Shown here: piece by piece, positions 27,978-36,510 of the stretch
How positions within the stretch are numbered: position 1 is the first letter of the stretch
Layout of the letters: the number at the start of each line of letters is the position of its first letter
Assembly (NCBI RefSeq): GCF_000337515.1
Contig: NZ_AOIQ01000009.1
Coordinates: forward strand, 62,001 to 126,000
Direction of reading: 5' to 3'
Source of the DNA: Halovivax asiaticus JCM 14624
GTDB lineage: Archaea; Halobacteriota; Halobacteria; Halobacteriales; Natrialbaceae
Length of the DNA stretch: 64,000 bases
Notes under the pieces: generated by a model
Databases searched by the model: none
Seen by the model: the letters and a program-made list of their open reading frames with translations, nothing else
What the model was told of the DNA's origin: nothing
Made by a program: the position numbers and the translations under genes

Positions 27978-28353
27978 ATGACCGCGGACCGCCTGCTCGT
28001 GCCCGTCGCCAATCCCGAGACGGCCCTCGACATCGCGCAGAATCGTGCCTCGAACTGCTCGTCGTGTACGTGATCGACGTCCCTTCGTGACTGGCGGTGC
28101 GGACGCCATCTGGCCCGCCGACGAACTCGCAGGCGTCGCGATCGAGCGCCTCGACTCACACGATCACCCGTGGCCGTACGAAAATCGCGTCTACGCCGAC
28201 GCCGGACACGCCATCCGGACTCCGTACCGATTCGACGGCGAGGAGCCCACGGCAGACCACCGGCTCGGCGGAACGATCGAGGCGAACGCGCGGGCATCCG
28301 CCGACGCCTGGCTCCTAGCGCTCGACTATCTCGACACTGGACTCGAGCGGTGA
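27978..28353 (+). pseudogene. Composite remnant: UspA N-terminus plus BAAT acyltransferase C-terminus
   Basis: The frame at 27978 starts like a universal stress protein (MTADRLLVPVANPETALDIA) but shifts and stops at 28073; in another frame LELLVVYVIDVPS continues the Usp pattern to a stop at about 28089. From 28087 a third frame reads VTGGADAIWPADELAGVAIE, then YADAGHAIRTPYRF and LGGTIEANARASADAWL. This matches the C-terminal part of bile-acid-CoA:amino-acid acyltransferase (BAAT)-type hydrolases. Neither part is complete, so this looks like a deletion joining two decayed genes. Confidence 0.65.
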
Positions 28354-28627
28354 GGAACTGCGCGGCTCGCGGGTCGCTGTTCACGGCTCCCGTTGGTCGC
28401 CGTTCACTACCCGGGCCTCGCTATCACTCGGCCTCGCCATCCCTCCCCGCTCGCTTCTCCGAGGGTCTCGGCCTCCGACCCTCGCTGCTCGCGGGTCACA
28501 TGCGTTCCCCGTTCGCGCTTCCGAGGCCTCACTTCGTTCGGCCTCGCACGCTCCGAATCGGGCTGCTCGCGGCTTCGCCGCTCGCCATTCCCGCGGTTCT
28601 CACTCGCTTCGCTCGTTCCGAACCGCG
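28354..28627. other. Low-complexity intergenic region
   Basis: C/T-G-rich sequence with recurring short words such as CGGCCTCG and CTCGCTTC between the remnant and purH. Overlapping open frames on the plus strand are compositionally driven and show no domain. No hairpin-plus-T-tract terminator was found. Confidence 0.4.
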
Positions 28628-30277
28628 CTAATCGTGCTTGAACGACCGTTGCCCTGTAAAGGCCATCGCCATCCCGTGCTCGTCGGCGGCCGCGATCACG
28701 TCGTCGTCGTTGACCGATCCGCCGGGTTGCACGACAGCCTCGATGCCCGCCTTCGCGGCCTCCTCGATCCCGTCCGGGAACGGGAAGAAGGCGTCCGAGG
28801 CCATCACGGCGCCCTCAGCGTCCTTGCCCTCGGCGTGTTCGTCGGCCTTCATCGCGGCGAGGCGGACGGCGTCGACACGGGAGACCTGTCCCATCCCGAC
28901 GCCGACCGTCTCGGTGCCGTCGGCGAAGAGGATACCGTTGGACTTGACGTGTTTCAGGGTCTGCCAGGCGAAGACCATCGTCTCCAACTCGTCGTCGGTC
29001 GGCTCGCGCTCGGTGACGACCTCGAGGTCGTCGACGGTGACCGACTGGAGGTCGCGCTCCTGAACGAGGCGGCCGCCGACGAGGGATTTTTCGGTAAAGT
29101 GGTCGGAGTGGACACCGTCGCCGGTATCGAATTCACCGACGTCGAGGACGCGCAGGTTGTCCTTCTCGAAGAGGACGTCGAGCGCATCGTCGGTGTAGCC
29201 CGGCGCGACGACGACTTCCTTGAAGGAGTCGATGATCTGTTCGGCGGTGGCGGCGTCGCACTCGCGGTTGAGCGCGACGATCCCGCCGAAGGCGCTCATC
29301 GGGTCCGTCGAGAGGGCGTTCTCGTAGGCTTCGGCGAGGGTATCGGCCGTGGCGCAGCCGGCCGGGTTGGTGTGCTTGATGACCGCCGCGGCAGGTTCGT
29401 CGAACTCCTTGATCAGGTTCAGCGCACCGTCGGCGTCGTTGTAGTTGTTGTACGACAGCGCCTTCGCGCCCTCGTTCAGCTGGTCGGCGTGGACCACGCT
29501 CGCCTCCTCGCAGGTCCGGTCGGCGTAGACGGCCGCGTCCTGGTGCGGGTTCTCGCCGTAACGGAGGGTATCGAGCTGGTCGTTCGAGACGAGGCGGCGG
29601 GCGGGGAGTCCGTCGTGGTCCGCGTCCGCGACCGTGGCCGCGTCGGCTTCGACGGTCACCTCGCCAGCCTCCACGTCGATATCGACTGCTCCCTCGGCGA
29701 ACCACTCGATGGCACGCGGATACGCCCGGAACTCGCCCTCGTAGAGGACGCGCTCTTTGAGCGTCGCCTCGTCGTCGCCCTCGTAGATCGGCACCGGCTC
29801 CTGCGTCACGATCGGGCCGGCGTCGATCTCCTCCTCGATCACCGCGCCGTCGTCGTCCGTCGCGTCGGTGACAACGTGGACGGTACAGCCCGTCACCGAG
29901 ACGCCGGCGTCGAGCGCGTCACCCCAGGCGTCCATGCCGGGGAACGCCGGCAGCAGCGAGGGGTGGACGTTCAGCGTCGTCGGCATCACGTCGAGGAAAG
30001 TCTCCGAGAGGATGCGCATGTAGCCGTCGAGACAGACGAGGTCGACGTCGTAGTTTGCGAGCGCGTCGAGGACTGCTTCCTCGTGCTCCTGTCGATCCAT
30101 TCCGTCCGCCTGCGGAACGACCTCGGTCGGGATTCCGCGGTCGGCTGCCGCTTCCAGCACCGGCGCGTCCTCGGCGTTCGTGAGGATAACCGCGACCTCG
30201 GCGCCGCCCGGTTGCCGATCTGCGATGTTCAACAGGTTTCGCCCCCGATTGCCCGCCATGCCGGCGATGCGCGTCAT
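28628..30277 (-). CDS. purH: Fused formyltransferase PurN-like / AICAR transformylase
   Basis: A 549-residue purine enzyme with two modules. Residues ~1-200 are a GAR-formyltransferase-like domain (IAGMAGNRGRNLLNIADRQP, CLDGYMRILSETFLDVMP, LNVHPSLLPAFPGMDAW). Residues ~225-549 are the AICAR transformylase domain of PurH (LRYGENPHQDAAVYADR, VIKHTNPAGCATADTLAEAY, PFPDGIEEAAKAGIEAVVQP). The MGS-like IMP cyclohydrolase domain that normally begins PurH is missing, so the last step of IMP synthesis should be done by another enzyme (PurO in haloarchaea). The start at 30277 begins the conserved fold. Confidence 0.92.
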   Translation of the reverse strand: MTRIAGMAGNRGRNLLNIADRQPGGAEVAVILTNAEDAPVLEAAADRGIPTEVVPQADGMDRQEHEEAVLDALANYDVDLVCLDGYMRILSETFLDVMPTTLNVHPSLLPAFPGMDAWGDALDAGVSVTGCTVHVVTDATDDDGAVIEEEIDAGPIVTQEPVPIYEGDDEATLKERVLYEGEFRAYPRAIEWFAEGAVDIDVEAGEVTVEADAATVADADHDGLPARRLVSNDQLDTLRYGENPHQDAAVYADRTCEEASVVHADQLNEGAKALSYNNYNDADGALNLIKEFDEPAAAVIKHTNPAGCATADTLAEAYENALSTDPMSAFGGIVALNRECDAATAEQIIDSFKEVVVAPGYTDDALDVLFEKDNLRVLDVGEFDTGDGVHSDHFTEKSLVGGRLVQERDLQSVTVDDLEVVTEREPTDDELETMVFAWQTLKHVKSNGILFADGTETVGVGMGQVSRVDAVRLAAMKADEHAEGKDAEGAVMASDAFFPFPDGIEEAAKAGIEAVVQPGGSVNDDDVIAAADEHGMAMAFTGQRSFKHD

Positions 30278-30421
30278 GTGCGATACTCCGGCCACCCGAA
30301 TCAAAGGGGTTCTGATTCGGCGGATGGACTGACACGAGTCACCACTGGGCGCCTGCCCAGCACCGACTGCGATCCGATCGGTCGCTGCTGCCAGTCGGCC
30401 CGACTGGTCGCCCAAACGATA

Positions 30422-30432
30422 CGCTTTTTCGG
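30422..30432 (+). promoter_or_regulatory. purB TATA-like element
   Basis: CGCTTTTTCGG centred about 27 bases upstream of the purB ATG (30454), implying a leaderless message. Called by eye. Confidence 0.35.
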
Positions 30433-30453
30433 GTTCGCGGGCGAGTCACGGGT

Positions 30454-31842
30454 ATGACAACTGTGGATTCGCTGTATGCCGTCTCGCCGCTCGACGGGCG
30501 GTACGCCGGGCGAACCGAGCCCCTCCGACCCTACGCGAGCGAGGCGGGCCTGATGCAGGCACGCGTTCGCGTGGAGGTCGAGTACCTCCTCGCGCTCGCC
30601 GATCTCGAGGCGACGCCGCTTTCCATAGACGAGGAAACTCGAGTTACCCTCCGGGCGGCCTACGAGGAGTTCGACGCCGAGGACGCCGCCGTCGTCAAGC
30701 GAATCGAGACGACCGGGCACGGCCCGTTCGAGGCGACCAACCACGACGTCAAGGCCGTCGAGTACTTCCTCCGGCTCCGGCTCCCCGACGAACACGACGC
30801 CGTTCCGTGGATCCACTTCGGCCTGACCAGCGAGGACGTCAACAACCTCGCCCATCGGCTGAACGTGCGCGACGCCGTGCGCGAGGTCCTGCTCCCCGCC
30901 CTCGAAGACGTTCGCGAGGCCCTCGCCGACCAGGCCCGCGAGTACCGCGACCGACCGATGCTCGCTCGCACCCACGGCCAGCCCGCCACGCCGACCACCT
31001 TCGGCAAGGAGATGGCTGTCTACGCGAGCCGGCTCGACACCGCCATCGACCGCATTTCGGACGCGACCGATCGCCTGCGCGGGAAACTCGGCGGGGCGTC
31101 TGGCACCTACGCCGCTCACCACGCCGCCTACCCGGACGTCGACTGGCCCGCCTTTGCCCGAGCGTTCGTCACGGATCTCGGCCTCGACTTCGAACCCCTG
31201 ACCACCCAGGTCAACCCCTGCGACGACCTCGCGGCGCTGTTCGACGCGTTCCGTGGCGCGAACCAGATCGTCCTCGATCTCGATCTCGACGACTGGCTCT
31301 ACGTCTCCGACCGGTACCTCGGCCAGGAGGCCGCCGCGGGCGAGACGGGCTCCTCGACGATGCCCCACAAGGTGAACCCGATCGACTTCGAGAACTCGGA
31401 GGGCAACCTCTCGAAGGCCAACGCGGACCTCCAGTTCCTCGGTGAGTACGTAACCACCTCCCGCCTCCAGCGCGACCTCTCGGACTCCACGGTCAAGCGC
31501 AACATCGGGGCCGCCTTCGCTCACTGCCTGATCGGCTACACCAAGGTCGAAGACGGCCTCGCGAAGGTCACCCCGACCGAGCAGGTGATGGACGACGAAC
31601 TCGCGAACACGCCCGAAGTCATCGGCGAGGCCGTCCAGACCATCCTCCGCCGGGAGGGCCGCGACGACGCCTACGAACAGGTCAAAGCACTCACTCGCGG
31701 GAAACGCGTCACCATCGAGGACTTCCGCGACCTCTTCGCCGACTTGGACGTCGACGAAGGCGTCCGCGAAGAGCTGCTGGCGCTGACCCCGGCCGGCTAC
31801 ACCGGCGTCGCGGCGGAGCTAGTCGACGAACTCGACGAGTAA
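30454..31842 (+). CDS. purB: Adenylosuccinate lyase
   Basis: Cleaves SAICAR and adenylosuccinate, releasing fumarate in purine synthesis. The 462-residue protein belongs to the fumarase/aspartase superfamily: YAVSPLDGRYAGRTEPLRPY, RTHGQPATPTTFGKEM (catalytic His), and the signature GSSTMPHKVNPIDFEN near residue 299, followed by DSTVKRNIGAAFAHCLIGY. Divergent from the purH fusion, so two purine genes share a regulatory region. Confidence 0.96.
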   Translation: MTTVDSLYAVSPLDGRYAGRTEPLRPYASEAGLMQARVRVEVEYLLALADLEATPLSIDEETRVTLRAAYEEFDAEDAAVVKRIETTGHGPFEATNHDVKAVEYFLRLRLPDEHDAVPWIHFGLTSEDVNNLAHRLNVRDAVREVLLPALEDVREALADQAREYRDRPMLARTHGQPATPTTFGKEMAVYASRLDTAIDRISDATDRLRGKLGGASGTYAAHHAAYPDVDWPAFARAFVTDLGLDFEPLTTQVNPCDDLAALFDAFRGANQIVLDLDLDDWLYVSDRYLGQEAAAGETGSSTMPHKVNPIDFENSEGNLSKANADLQFLGEYVTTSRLQRDLSDSTVKRNIGAAFAHCLIGYTKVEDGLAKVTPTEQVMDDELANTPEVIGEAVQTILRREGRDDAYEQVKALTRGKRVTIEDFRDLFADLDVDEGVREELLALTPAGYTGVAAELVDELDE

Positions 31843-31906
31843 CCGCCAGACTCGATCCACCGTCGAATCAGCAACGCTTTGCCATCGGAACGCGAACGGC
31901 CCGGTA

Positions 31907-32050
31907 ATGACCGGAGACGCCATCGCCGGCGCGTTCGCGACCCCGGCGTTGATCGATCAACTCTACCCCGAGATCGCGACGATCGCCATCTTTCTCGTCG
32001 CGATCGTGTGCATGATCGCGCTGGTGTACATCTCGATGACGTGGGACTGA
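31907..32050 (+). CDS. 47-residue single-helix membrane microprotein
   Basis: ATG at 31907, TGA at 32048. The peptide has a short polar start (MTGDAIAGAFATPALIDQLY), a charged turn (PE), a strong membrane helix (IATIAIFLVAIVCMIALVYI) and a short SMTWD tail. G/C-ending codons match neighbouring genes, which supports real coding. It begins 64 bases after purB and ends 17 bases before the converging gene. No homology is recognised; it could be an accessory subunit of a membrane complex. Confidence 0.6.
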   Translation: MTGDAIAGAFATPALIDQLYPEIATIAIFLVAIVCMIALVYISMTWD

Positions 32051-32067
32051 CCAGTCGCCGAGCCGAT

Positions 32068-32535
32068 TCAACGCGGTCGCTTCGGCAGTTTCCTGACCGT
32101 TTCGTCGTTGAGGTTGCGCGCGAGCAGCGGGATGTCCGCCTCGTAGAGCCAGCGCGAGACGAGCGAGTGGTGGACGCCGCACTCGACCCCGATCCACCAG
32201 AGGGTCCGTTCCTCGTCGTGGAACAGTTCGCGGAGGCGCTCGTCGTCCGGCTTTCGATCGAGCAGTGAGCCGCCGAACGCGTCCGTGTCGTCGAGGTGGA
32301 TCACGCCGCGGTGTTCGAGCAGGTACGCGATCAGGTACGCCGCGCCCTGATCGTCGAGCGTTCGTTCGTCGCCGAGGGTCTCTTTCCAGTCGTCGTAGAC
32401 GACTTTGACCGCCTCGGCGGGCGAACGACCATCCAGATCGGGGGCGTCGCGCTGAACGAAGGGCTGGAGTTCCTCGCCGGGGACGCCGCGAACGGCGATC
32501 ACGTCCGCCCAGGGGACCGACTCCGTGGAGTCCAT
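32068..32535 (-). CDS. Conserved haloarchaeal hypothetical protein
   Basis: A 155-residue acidic helical protein. The C-terminal part DEERTLWWIGVECGVHHSLV then SRWLYEADIPLLARNLN has the spacing of a helix-turn-helix and may bind nucleic acid. The N-terminus (MDSTESVPWADVIAVRGVPG) has no signal peptide. A minus-strand CTTTACC about 26 bases upstream of the ATG suggests a leaderless promoter. Function unknown. Confidence 0.72.
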   Translation of the reverse strand: MDSTESVPWADVIAVRGVPGEELQPFVQRDAPDLDGRSPAEAVKVVYDDWKETLGDERTLDDQGAAYLIAYLLEHRGVIHLDDTDAFGGSLLDRKPDDERLRELFHDEERTLWWIGVECGVHHSLVSRWLYEADIPLLARNLNDETVRKLPKRPR

Positions 32536-32665
32536 ACCCGGAATACGGGCCGAGACTGGTAAAGTTGTTAGGGTGTTGGCGGCGATTCGAGCCCCTCGCC
32601 GCGAGCCGCCACGGTGGTGGCGACGGTGACGGGGAGTGCGAACGAAAAGACTGAGGAACGGCCGA

Positions 32666-33994
32666 TCAGGTGTCGTACGGCCAGTCGCCGATGATCTTCA
32701 TTCCCTCGGCGAGGTTCGCGTCTTCCAGGTCGTCGGCGATGGTATCGGGGTCGTGGTGGGCCACCGAGAATTCGTCGTCAGCGAGCGAGACGGCGAGTTC
32801 CGTGAGGACGATCGCCTGTTCGCGGTGGTTTCGCCGGTCGAGTTTCTCGAACGTGTCGGCGAAGGTGTGGCCCCAGCCGCGGCCGCTGTCGCCCGTCTCG
32901 CTCATCATCATGTAGCCGGGGACGCCCCACTGGACGTAGGGCCAGTGGTCGCTGTGGGGCTGGGGCGTGGGATCGACCGAAGCTGGGTGGGAAAATTGCT
33001 CGCAGACGTCCTCGGCCAGGTCGGCCAGTTCGTCGAACCCGTTCGGATAGACCGCGAGATTCCGGCCCCTGGTGACGCCGTCGCTGTTGAGAATCGCTTT
33101 GACGGTGTCGTGGTCTCGCCGCTCGGCGTCGACAGCCGACCCGACGAGGCCGATCTCCTCGGAGCCGAAGGCGACGAACTCCACCCGGGTGTCGAGTTCG
33201 TCCTCGCGCGTCGCCAGGGCCTTCGCGATCTCGACGACCATCGCGGTGCCGGCGGCGTTGTCCATCGCCCCCTCGGCGATGTCGTGGGCGTCGACGTGGC
33301 TCGTCACGAGGACGCGCTCGTCGGTGTCGGGCCCGAGTTCCGCGTGGACGTTCTGACTCGTCGCGTCGTGGACGTCGGCGTCGACGGTGACGGTGACTGG
33401 CTCGCCCGTACCGTCCCCATCGCCGGCGAATCGCCGCGCGAGCCGCGACCCGACTTCCGAACTGATCCCGAGCGCCGGAACGTCGCCGATCGGGTCCTCG
33501 GGCGTCCCGACGCTCCCGGTCGGCGGCAGGCAACCCTCGACGTGATTCCGGTAGAGGAAGGCGTCGGCGCCCGCCTCGACGGCGTGATAGTACTTCTCCC
33601 GACGGTGGATGTACCGGTCGAAGGAGTCGGGGACGTCGCTTCGCGCCATCGCCACCTTTCCGTCGAGATCGGCGTCCGCGAAGTCCACGGGACGGCCGTA
33701 GCCGACGTCGACGAGCTCCGTGGTCACCGAGCCGGACGGACTCCGCGGGAGGGCGATACAGTCCTGGTCAGTTCCATCCGCCGTCAGGCTGCTCGATCCG
33801 CGCGTCCAGCCCTGGATGTCGAACGCCTCGAGTCGGGCGTTTCGTGCTCCCACCGCCGCGAGTGCGTCCCGGGTCAGTTCGGCGCCCTCGCGTTCACCCT
33901 CGCTCCCCGCCATCCGATTGCCGATATCGACTAGGTCTTCCAGTAACGACCAGCCGGCGTCACTCGTGTACGTCTCCGCGATCCACGCTGTCAT
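32666..33994 (-). CDS. M28 family zinc peptidase
   Basis: A 442-residue aminopeptidase/carboxypeptidase-like protein with an inserted PA domain (DLDGKVAMARSDVPDSFDRY) and an M28 catalytic core. Zinc ligands appear in SHVDAHDIAEGAMDNAAGT, FGSEEIGLVGS and HSDHWPYVQWGVPGYMM; the catalytic Glu pair is in SEE. No signal peptide is present, so it is probably cytoplasmic. The start ATG at 33994 gives MTAWIAETYTSDAGWSL. Substrate unknown. Confidence 0.9.
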   Translation of the reverse strand: MTAWIAETYTSDAGWSLLEDLVDIGNRMAGSEGEREGAELTRDALAAVGARNARLEAFDIQGWTRGSSSLTADGTDQDCIALPRSPSGSVTTELVDVGYGRPVDFADADLDGKVAMARSDVPDSFDRYIHRREKYYHAVEAGADAFLYRNHVEGCLPPTGSVGTPEDPIGDVPALGISSEVGSRLARRFAGDGDGTGEPVTVTVDADVHDATSQNVHAELGPDTDERVLVTSHVDAHDIAEGAMDNAAGTAMVVEIAKALATREDELDTRVEFVAFGSEEIGLVGSAVDAERRDHDTVKAILNSDGVTRGRNLAVYPNGFDELADLAEDVCEQFSHPASVDPTPQPHSDHWPYVQWGVPGYMMMSETGDSGRGWGHTFADTFEKLDRRNHREQAIVLTELAVSLADDEFSVAHHDPDTIADDLEDANLAEGMKIIGDWPYDT

Positions 33995-34113
33995 GTGTGA
34001 GTTCGTGACGCGGGTGTGGGCCTAAGGGTTCGGGTTCCGGCACGCGGGCGACCGCCGCCGCAGTCCAGTTTGACCGGTAGTCACTTGTCACAGCCGTCGA
34101 AATCTGGACGTCG

Positions 34114-35454
34114 ATGACGGCACCGAGACTCCTCCACCTCGCGGATCTCGAGACGATTTACGACGATCCGGAGCGGGTCGGTCGGCTCGCCGGCGCGATC
34201 GACCGGGTCAGGGATGACCGAACCCTCGTCGTGGGATCTGGTGACACGAGCGCACTCGGGGCGCTCGCGTTCGAGAGCGACGACAGTCGCGCAATCGCCC
34301 GCCCGTTTTACGATCAGATTTCCCTCGACGTGGACACGCTCGGTAACCACGAGTTCGACCACGGGGCCAGCGAGGCCGCCGAGTGGGCTCGATCGACGGC
34401 AGCGACGCACCTCGCCGCGAACGTCGATGGACCGACGTCGCTCGAGGACACCACACGGTCCGACGAGACCGATCGATGGGACGGCCTCGAATCGAGTACC
34501 GTCGTCTCCGCCGCCGGACACCGAATCGGGCTGATCGGCATCGTCCACCCGGAGACCGTCGAGCTGAGCGGGCTGGAGCTCGACGTGACGATCACGGATC
34601 CGGTCGACGCCGTCCGGATCGAGGCGAAGCGGCTCCGCGACCGGGGCGCCGACTGGGTGGTCATCCTCTCGCACGCGGGGCCGATCGACGAACGGATCGC
34701 CGCCGAAACCGACGCGGACGCCGTCCTCGGTGGACACGATCACGACGCGGTCCGCGAGCGGATCGACGGGACCCTCGTCAGTCGGACGGAGGGTGGCCAA
34801 GCCGGCGTCTATCAGTTCGTCGAACTCGGTGAGTCACCCACCGACCACGGCGGTTCGATCGAGGCCGTCACGCACTCGATCGACGAGGCACCGCGCTCCG
34901 AGTCCGTCGAGTCGACCTATCGAGACCTGGCTGCCGACCTGGGGCTAACCCGCCGGCTGGGTCGGTTGCCGGAGCCACTCGACCACACCGAGGCGGCCGA
35001 ACTCGTCGCGACTGCGTATCGCGTCGGCGGCGACGCCGACGTCGGCCTCGTCGCGGCGGCGTCCGTCCGTGACGGCCTTCCGGGTCGAGTCACCAGGGGT
35101 GACGTCGTCGGGATCGTTCCTTTCGGCTCGAAACTCGACGTGCATCGCCTCCCGGGCGAGACGCTCCAGGCCGTGGCCGAGCGATGTACGGACCCGCTGG
35201 ATGCGACCCACGGTGGCCTGATCGCCGCCGGCATCGAATTGGGAACGGACGGCACGGTGCGGATCGACGGCGTGCGAATCGACCCGGAGGGCGACTATCG
35301 CCTCGGCTGTATGAGCTACCTCACCGTCGTCGACGCCGTTCCCGAACTCGACGCGAGCACGCGCGTCGAATCGCGAGGCCCCCAGCACGAGCACGTACTT
35401 GCGCGCGTCGCGAACCGCGTCGACGAACCGGCCGGCGGTGGCACGAACCGATAA
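34114..35454 (+). CDS. 5'-nucleotidase / UDP-sugar hydrolase-like metallophosphoesterase
   Basis: A 446-residue calcineurin-like phosphoesterase plus 5'-nucleotidase C-terminal domain. Metal motifs: LLHLADLETIYDD (the usual DxH His is changed), DTLGNHEFDHG, ILSHAG and GGHDHDAV. The C-terminal substrate domain contains RGDVVGIVPFGSKLDVHRLP. No signal peptide is present, unlike secreted bacterial 5'-nucleotidases, so an intracellular nucleotide or cyclic-nucleotide substrate is likely. Confidence 0.87.
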   Translation: MTAPRLLHLADLETIYDDPERVGRLAGAIDRVRDDRTLVVGSGDTSALGALAFESDDSRAIARPFYDQISLDVDTLGNHEFDHGASEAAEWARSTAATHLAANVDGPTSLEDTTRSDETDRWDGLESSTVVSAAGHRIGLIGIVHPETVELSGLELDVTITDPVDAVRIEAKRLRDRGADWVVILSHAGPIDERIAAETDADAVLGGHDHDAVRERIDGTLVSRTEGGQAGVYQFVELGESPTDHGGSIEAVTHSIDEAPRSESVESTYRDLAADLGLTRRLGRLPEPLDHTEAAELVATAYRVGGDADVGLVAAASVRDGLPGRVTRGDVVGIVPFGSKLDVHRLPGETLQAVAERCTDPLDATHGGLIAAGIELGTDGTVRIDGVRIDPEGDYRLGCMSYLTVVDAVPELDASTRVESRGPQHEHVLARVANRVDEPAGGGTNR

Positions 35455-35556
35455 CGCCTGTCGATAGCTCTGGCTCGACGCCGCTGGCACCGAGAACTCC
35501 CTCTTCAGGGCACGGTGTCGGAAGAATTACCGTCTTCGTTCCGGCAAGATTACGGT

Positions 35557-36492
35557 ATGAATCGACGGTCGGTCCTCGCTCTCGGCGGAGTCGCGTGTCT
35601 CGGTGGCCTCGCTGGCTGTCTCAGTTCGCTCGGTCTGGACGACGAATCGAACGACGATGGAACGGACGAAACAGACGATGGGCCAACCGACGGCTACGGT
35701 CTCGACGAATTCGGTCGGTGGATTCCCGTCCCGGACGCGCTCGATGCGAATCCGGTCACCGTCACCGGCATGGCTCCCGCCGCGCTCGCGGCGACGGTGG
35801 GTGAGACTCCCCAGGGATTCGGGCCAGGCAGCCAGATCGCCGACCAGCCGATCGAGTTGCCATCGGCCGCGGACATCGACTACCTCGTCGGCACCCGGTT
35901 CGGCGCCAACGAGACACAGACCGTCCACTCCGGCGGGTTGGTGGCGATTCGTGGCGATCTCGATGCCGAGACGGCGGCTGCCGACCTGGAAGCGGGCGGG
36001 TTCGAACACGACTCGTCCGTCGGCGGGTACGAGTGCTACACGGACGGCGGCTTTGCCTGGGGGCTCGGATCCGAGGCGTTCGTCGCTGCGAGTTTTCCCG
36101 AAGAACCCATGGAAGGCCTTCGACAGATCATCGCCGCCGACGCCGGCGACGAGCCGCGGGTCGTCGAGGAACGCGAACGATTCCGGACGCTGCAAGCAGC
36201 ACAACCCGCGGGCGAGATCGTCTTCGCCGAACACGCGACGGGCTCAGTCACGCCCGTGCTGGCGGGGACCCGATCTGACGCGGTCGTCGCCGCGGGCGAG
36301 TCGTTCGACGTTCACGCGGACGAAACGACGATCACGACGACGCTCGTCTTTACGAGTACCGATGCAGCCACCGAATCACACCTCGAAGCCTACGTTGCCG
36401 ATTCGAACGCCGACCCGGAGAACGCGACCTACCGACTCGACGGCGACGTCGGCGAGATCGAAGTGACGCGACCGACGGACGAACTTCTGTAG
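35557..36492 (+). CDS. Predicted Tat-type lipoprotein, surface cluster copy A
   Basis: A 311-residue protein with MNRRSVLALGGVACLGGLAGC: twin Arg, hydrophobic core and lipobox, Cys21 predicted lipidated. An acidic Asp/Thr linker of about 30 residues follows, then a folded domain of alternating strands and helices (LVAIRGDLDAETAAADLEAG, GYECYTDGGFAWGLGSEAF). The same layout occurs in the 38067-39059 lipoprotein, so they look like distant paralogues. Function unknown. The ATG at 35557 is chosen for the signal sequence. Confidence 0.78.
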   Translation: MNRRSVLALGGVACLGGLAGCLSSLGLDDESNDDGTDETDDGPTDGYGLDEFGRWIPVPDALDANPVTVTGMAPAALAATVGETPQGFGPGSQIADQPIELPSAADIDYLVGTRFGANETQTVHSGGLVAIRGDLDAETAAADLEAGGFEHDSSVGGYECYTDGGFAWGLGSEAFVAASFPEEPMEGLRQIIAADAGDEPRVVEERERFRTLQAAQPAGEIVFAEHATGSVTPVLAGTRSDAVVAAGESFDVHADETTITTTLVFTSTDAATESHLEAYVADSNADPENATYRLDGDVGEIEVTRPTDELL

Positions 36493-36510
36493 TCGCGTTT
36501 CCACAACCCT

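Noticed and set aside
28354-28627. Open frames in the CT-rich intergenic region
   Set aside because: Composition-driven, no domain, and mutually overlapping frames. Treated as noncoding.
28634-30457. 607-codon plus-strand frame over the purH fusion
   Set aside because: It lies opposite a strongly conserved enzyme and has no recognisable domain.
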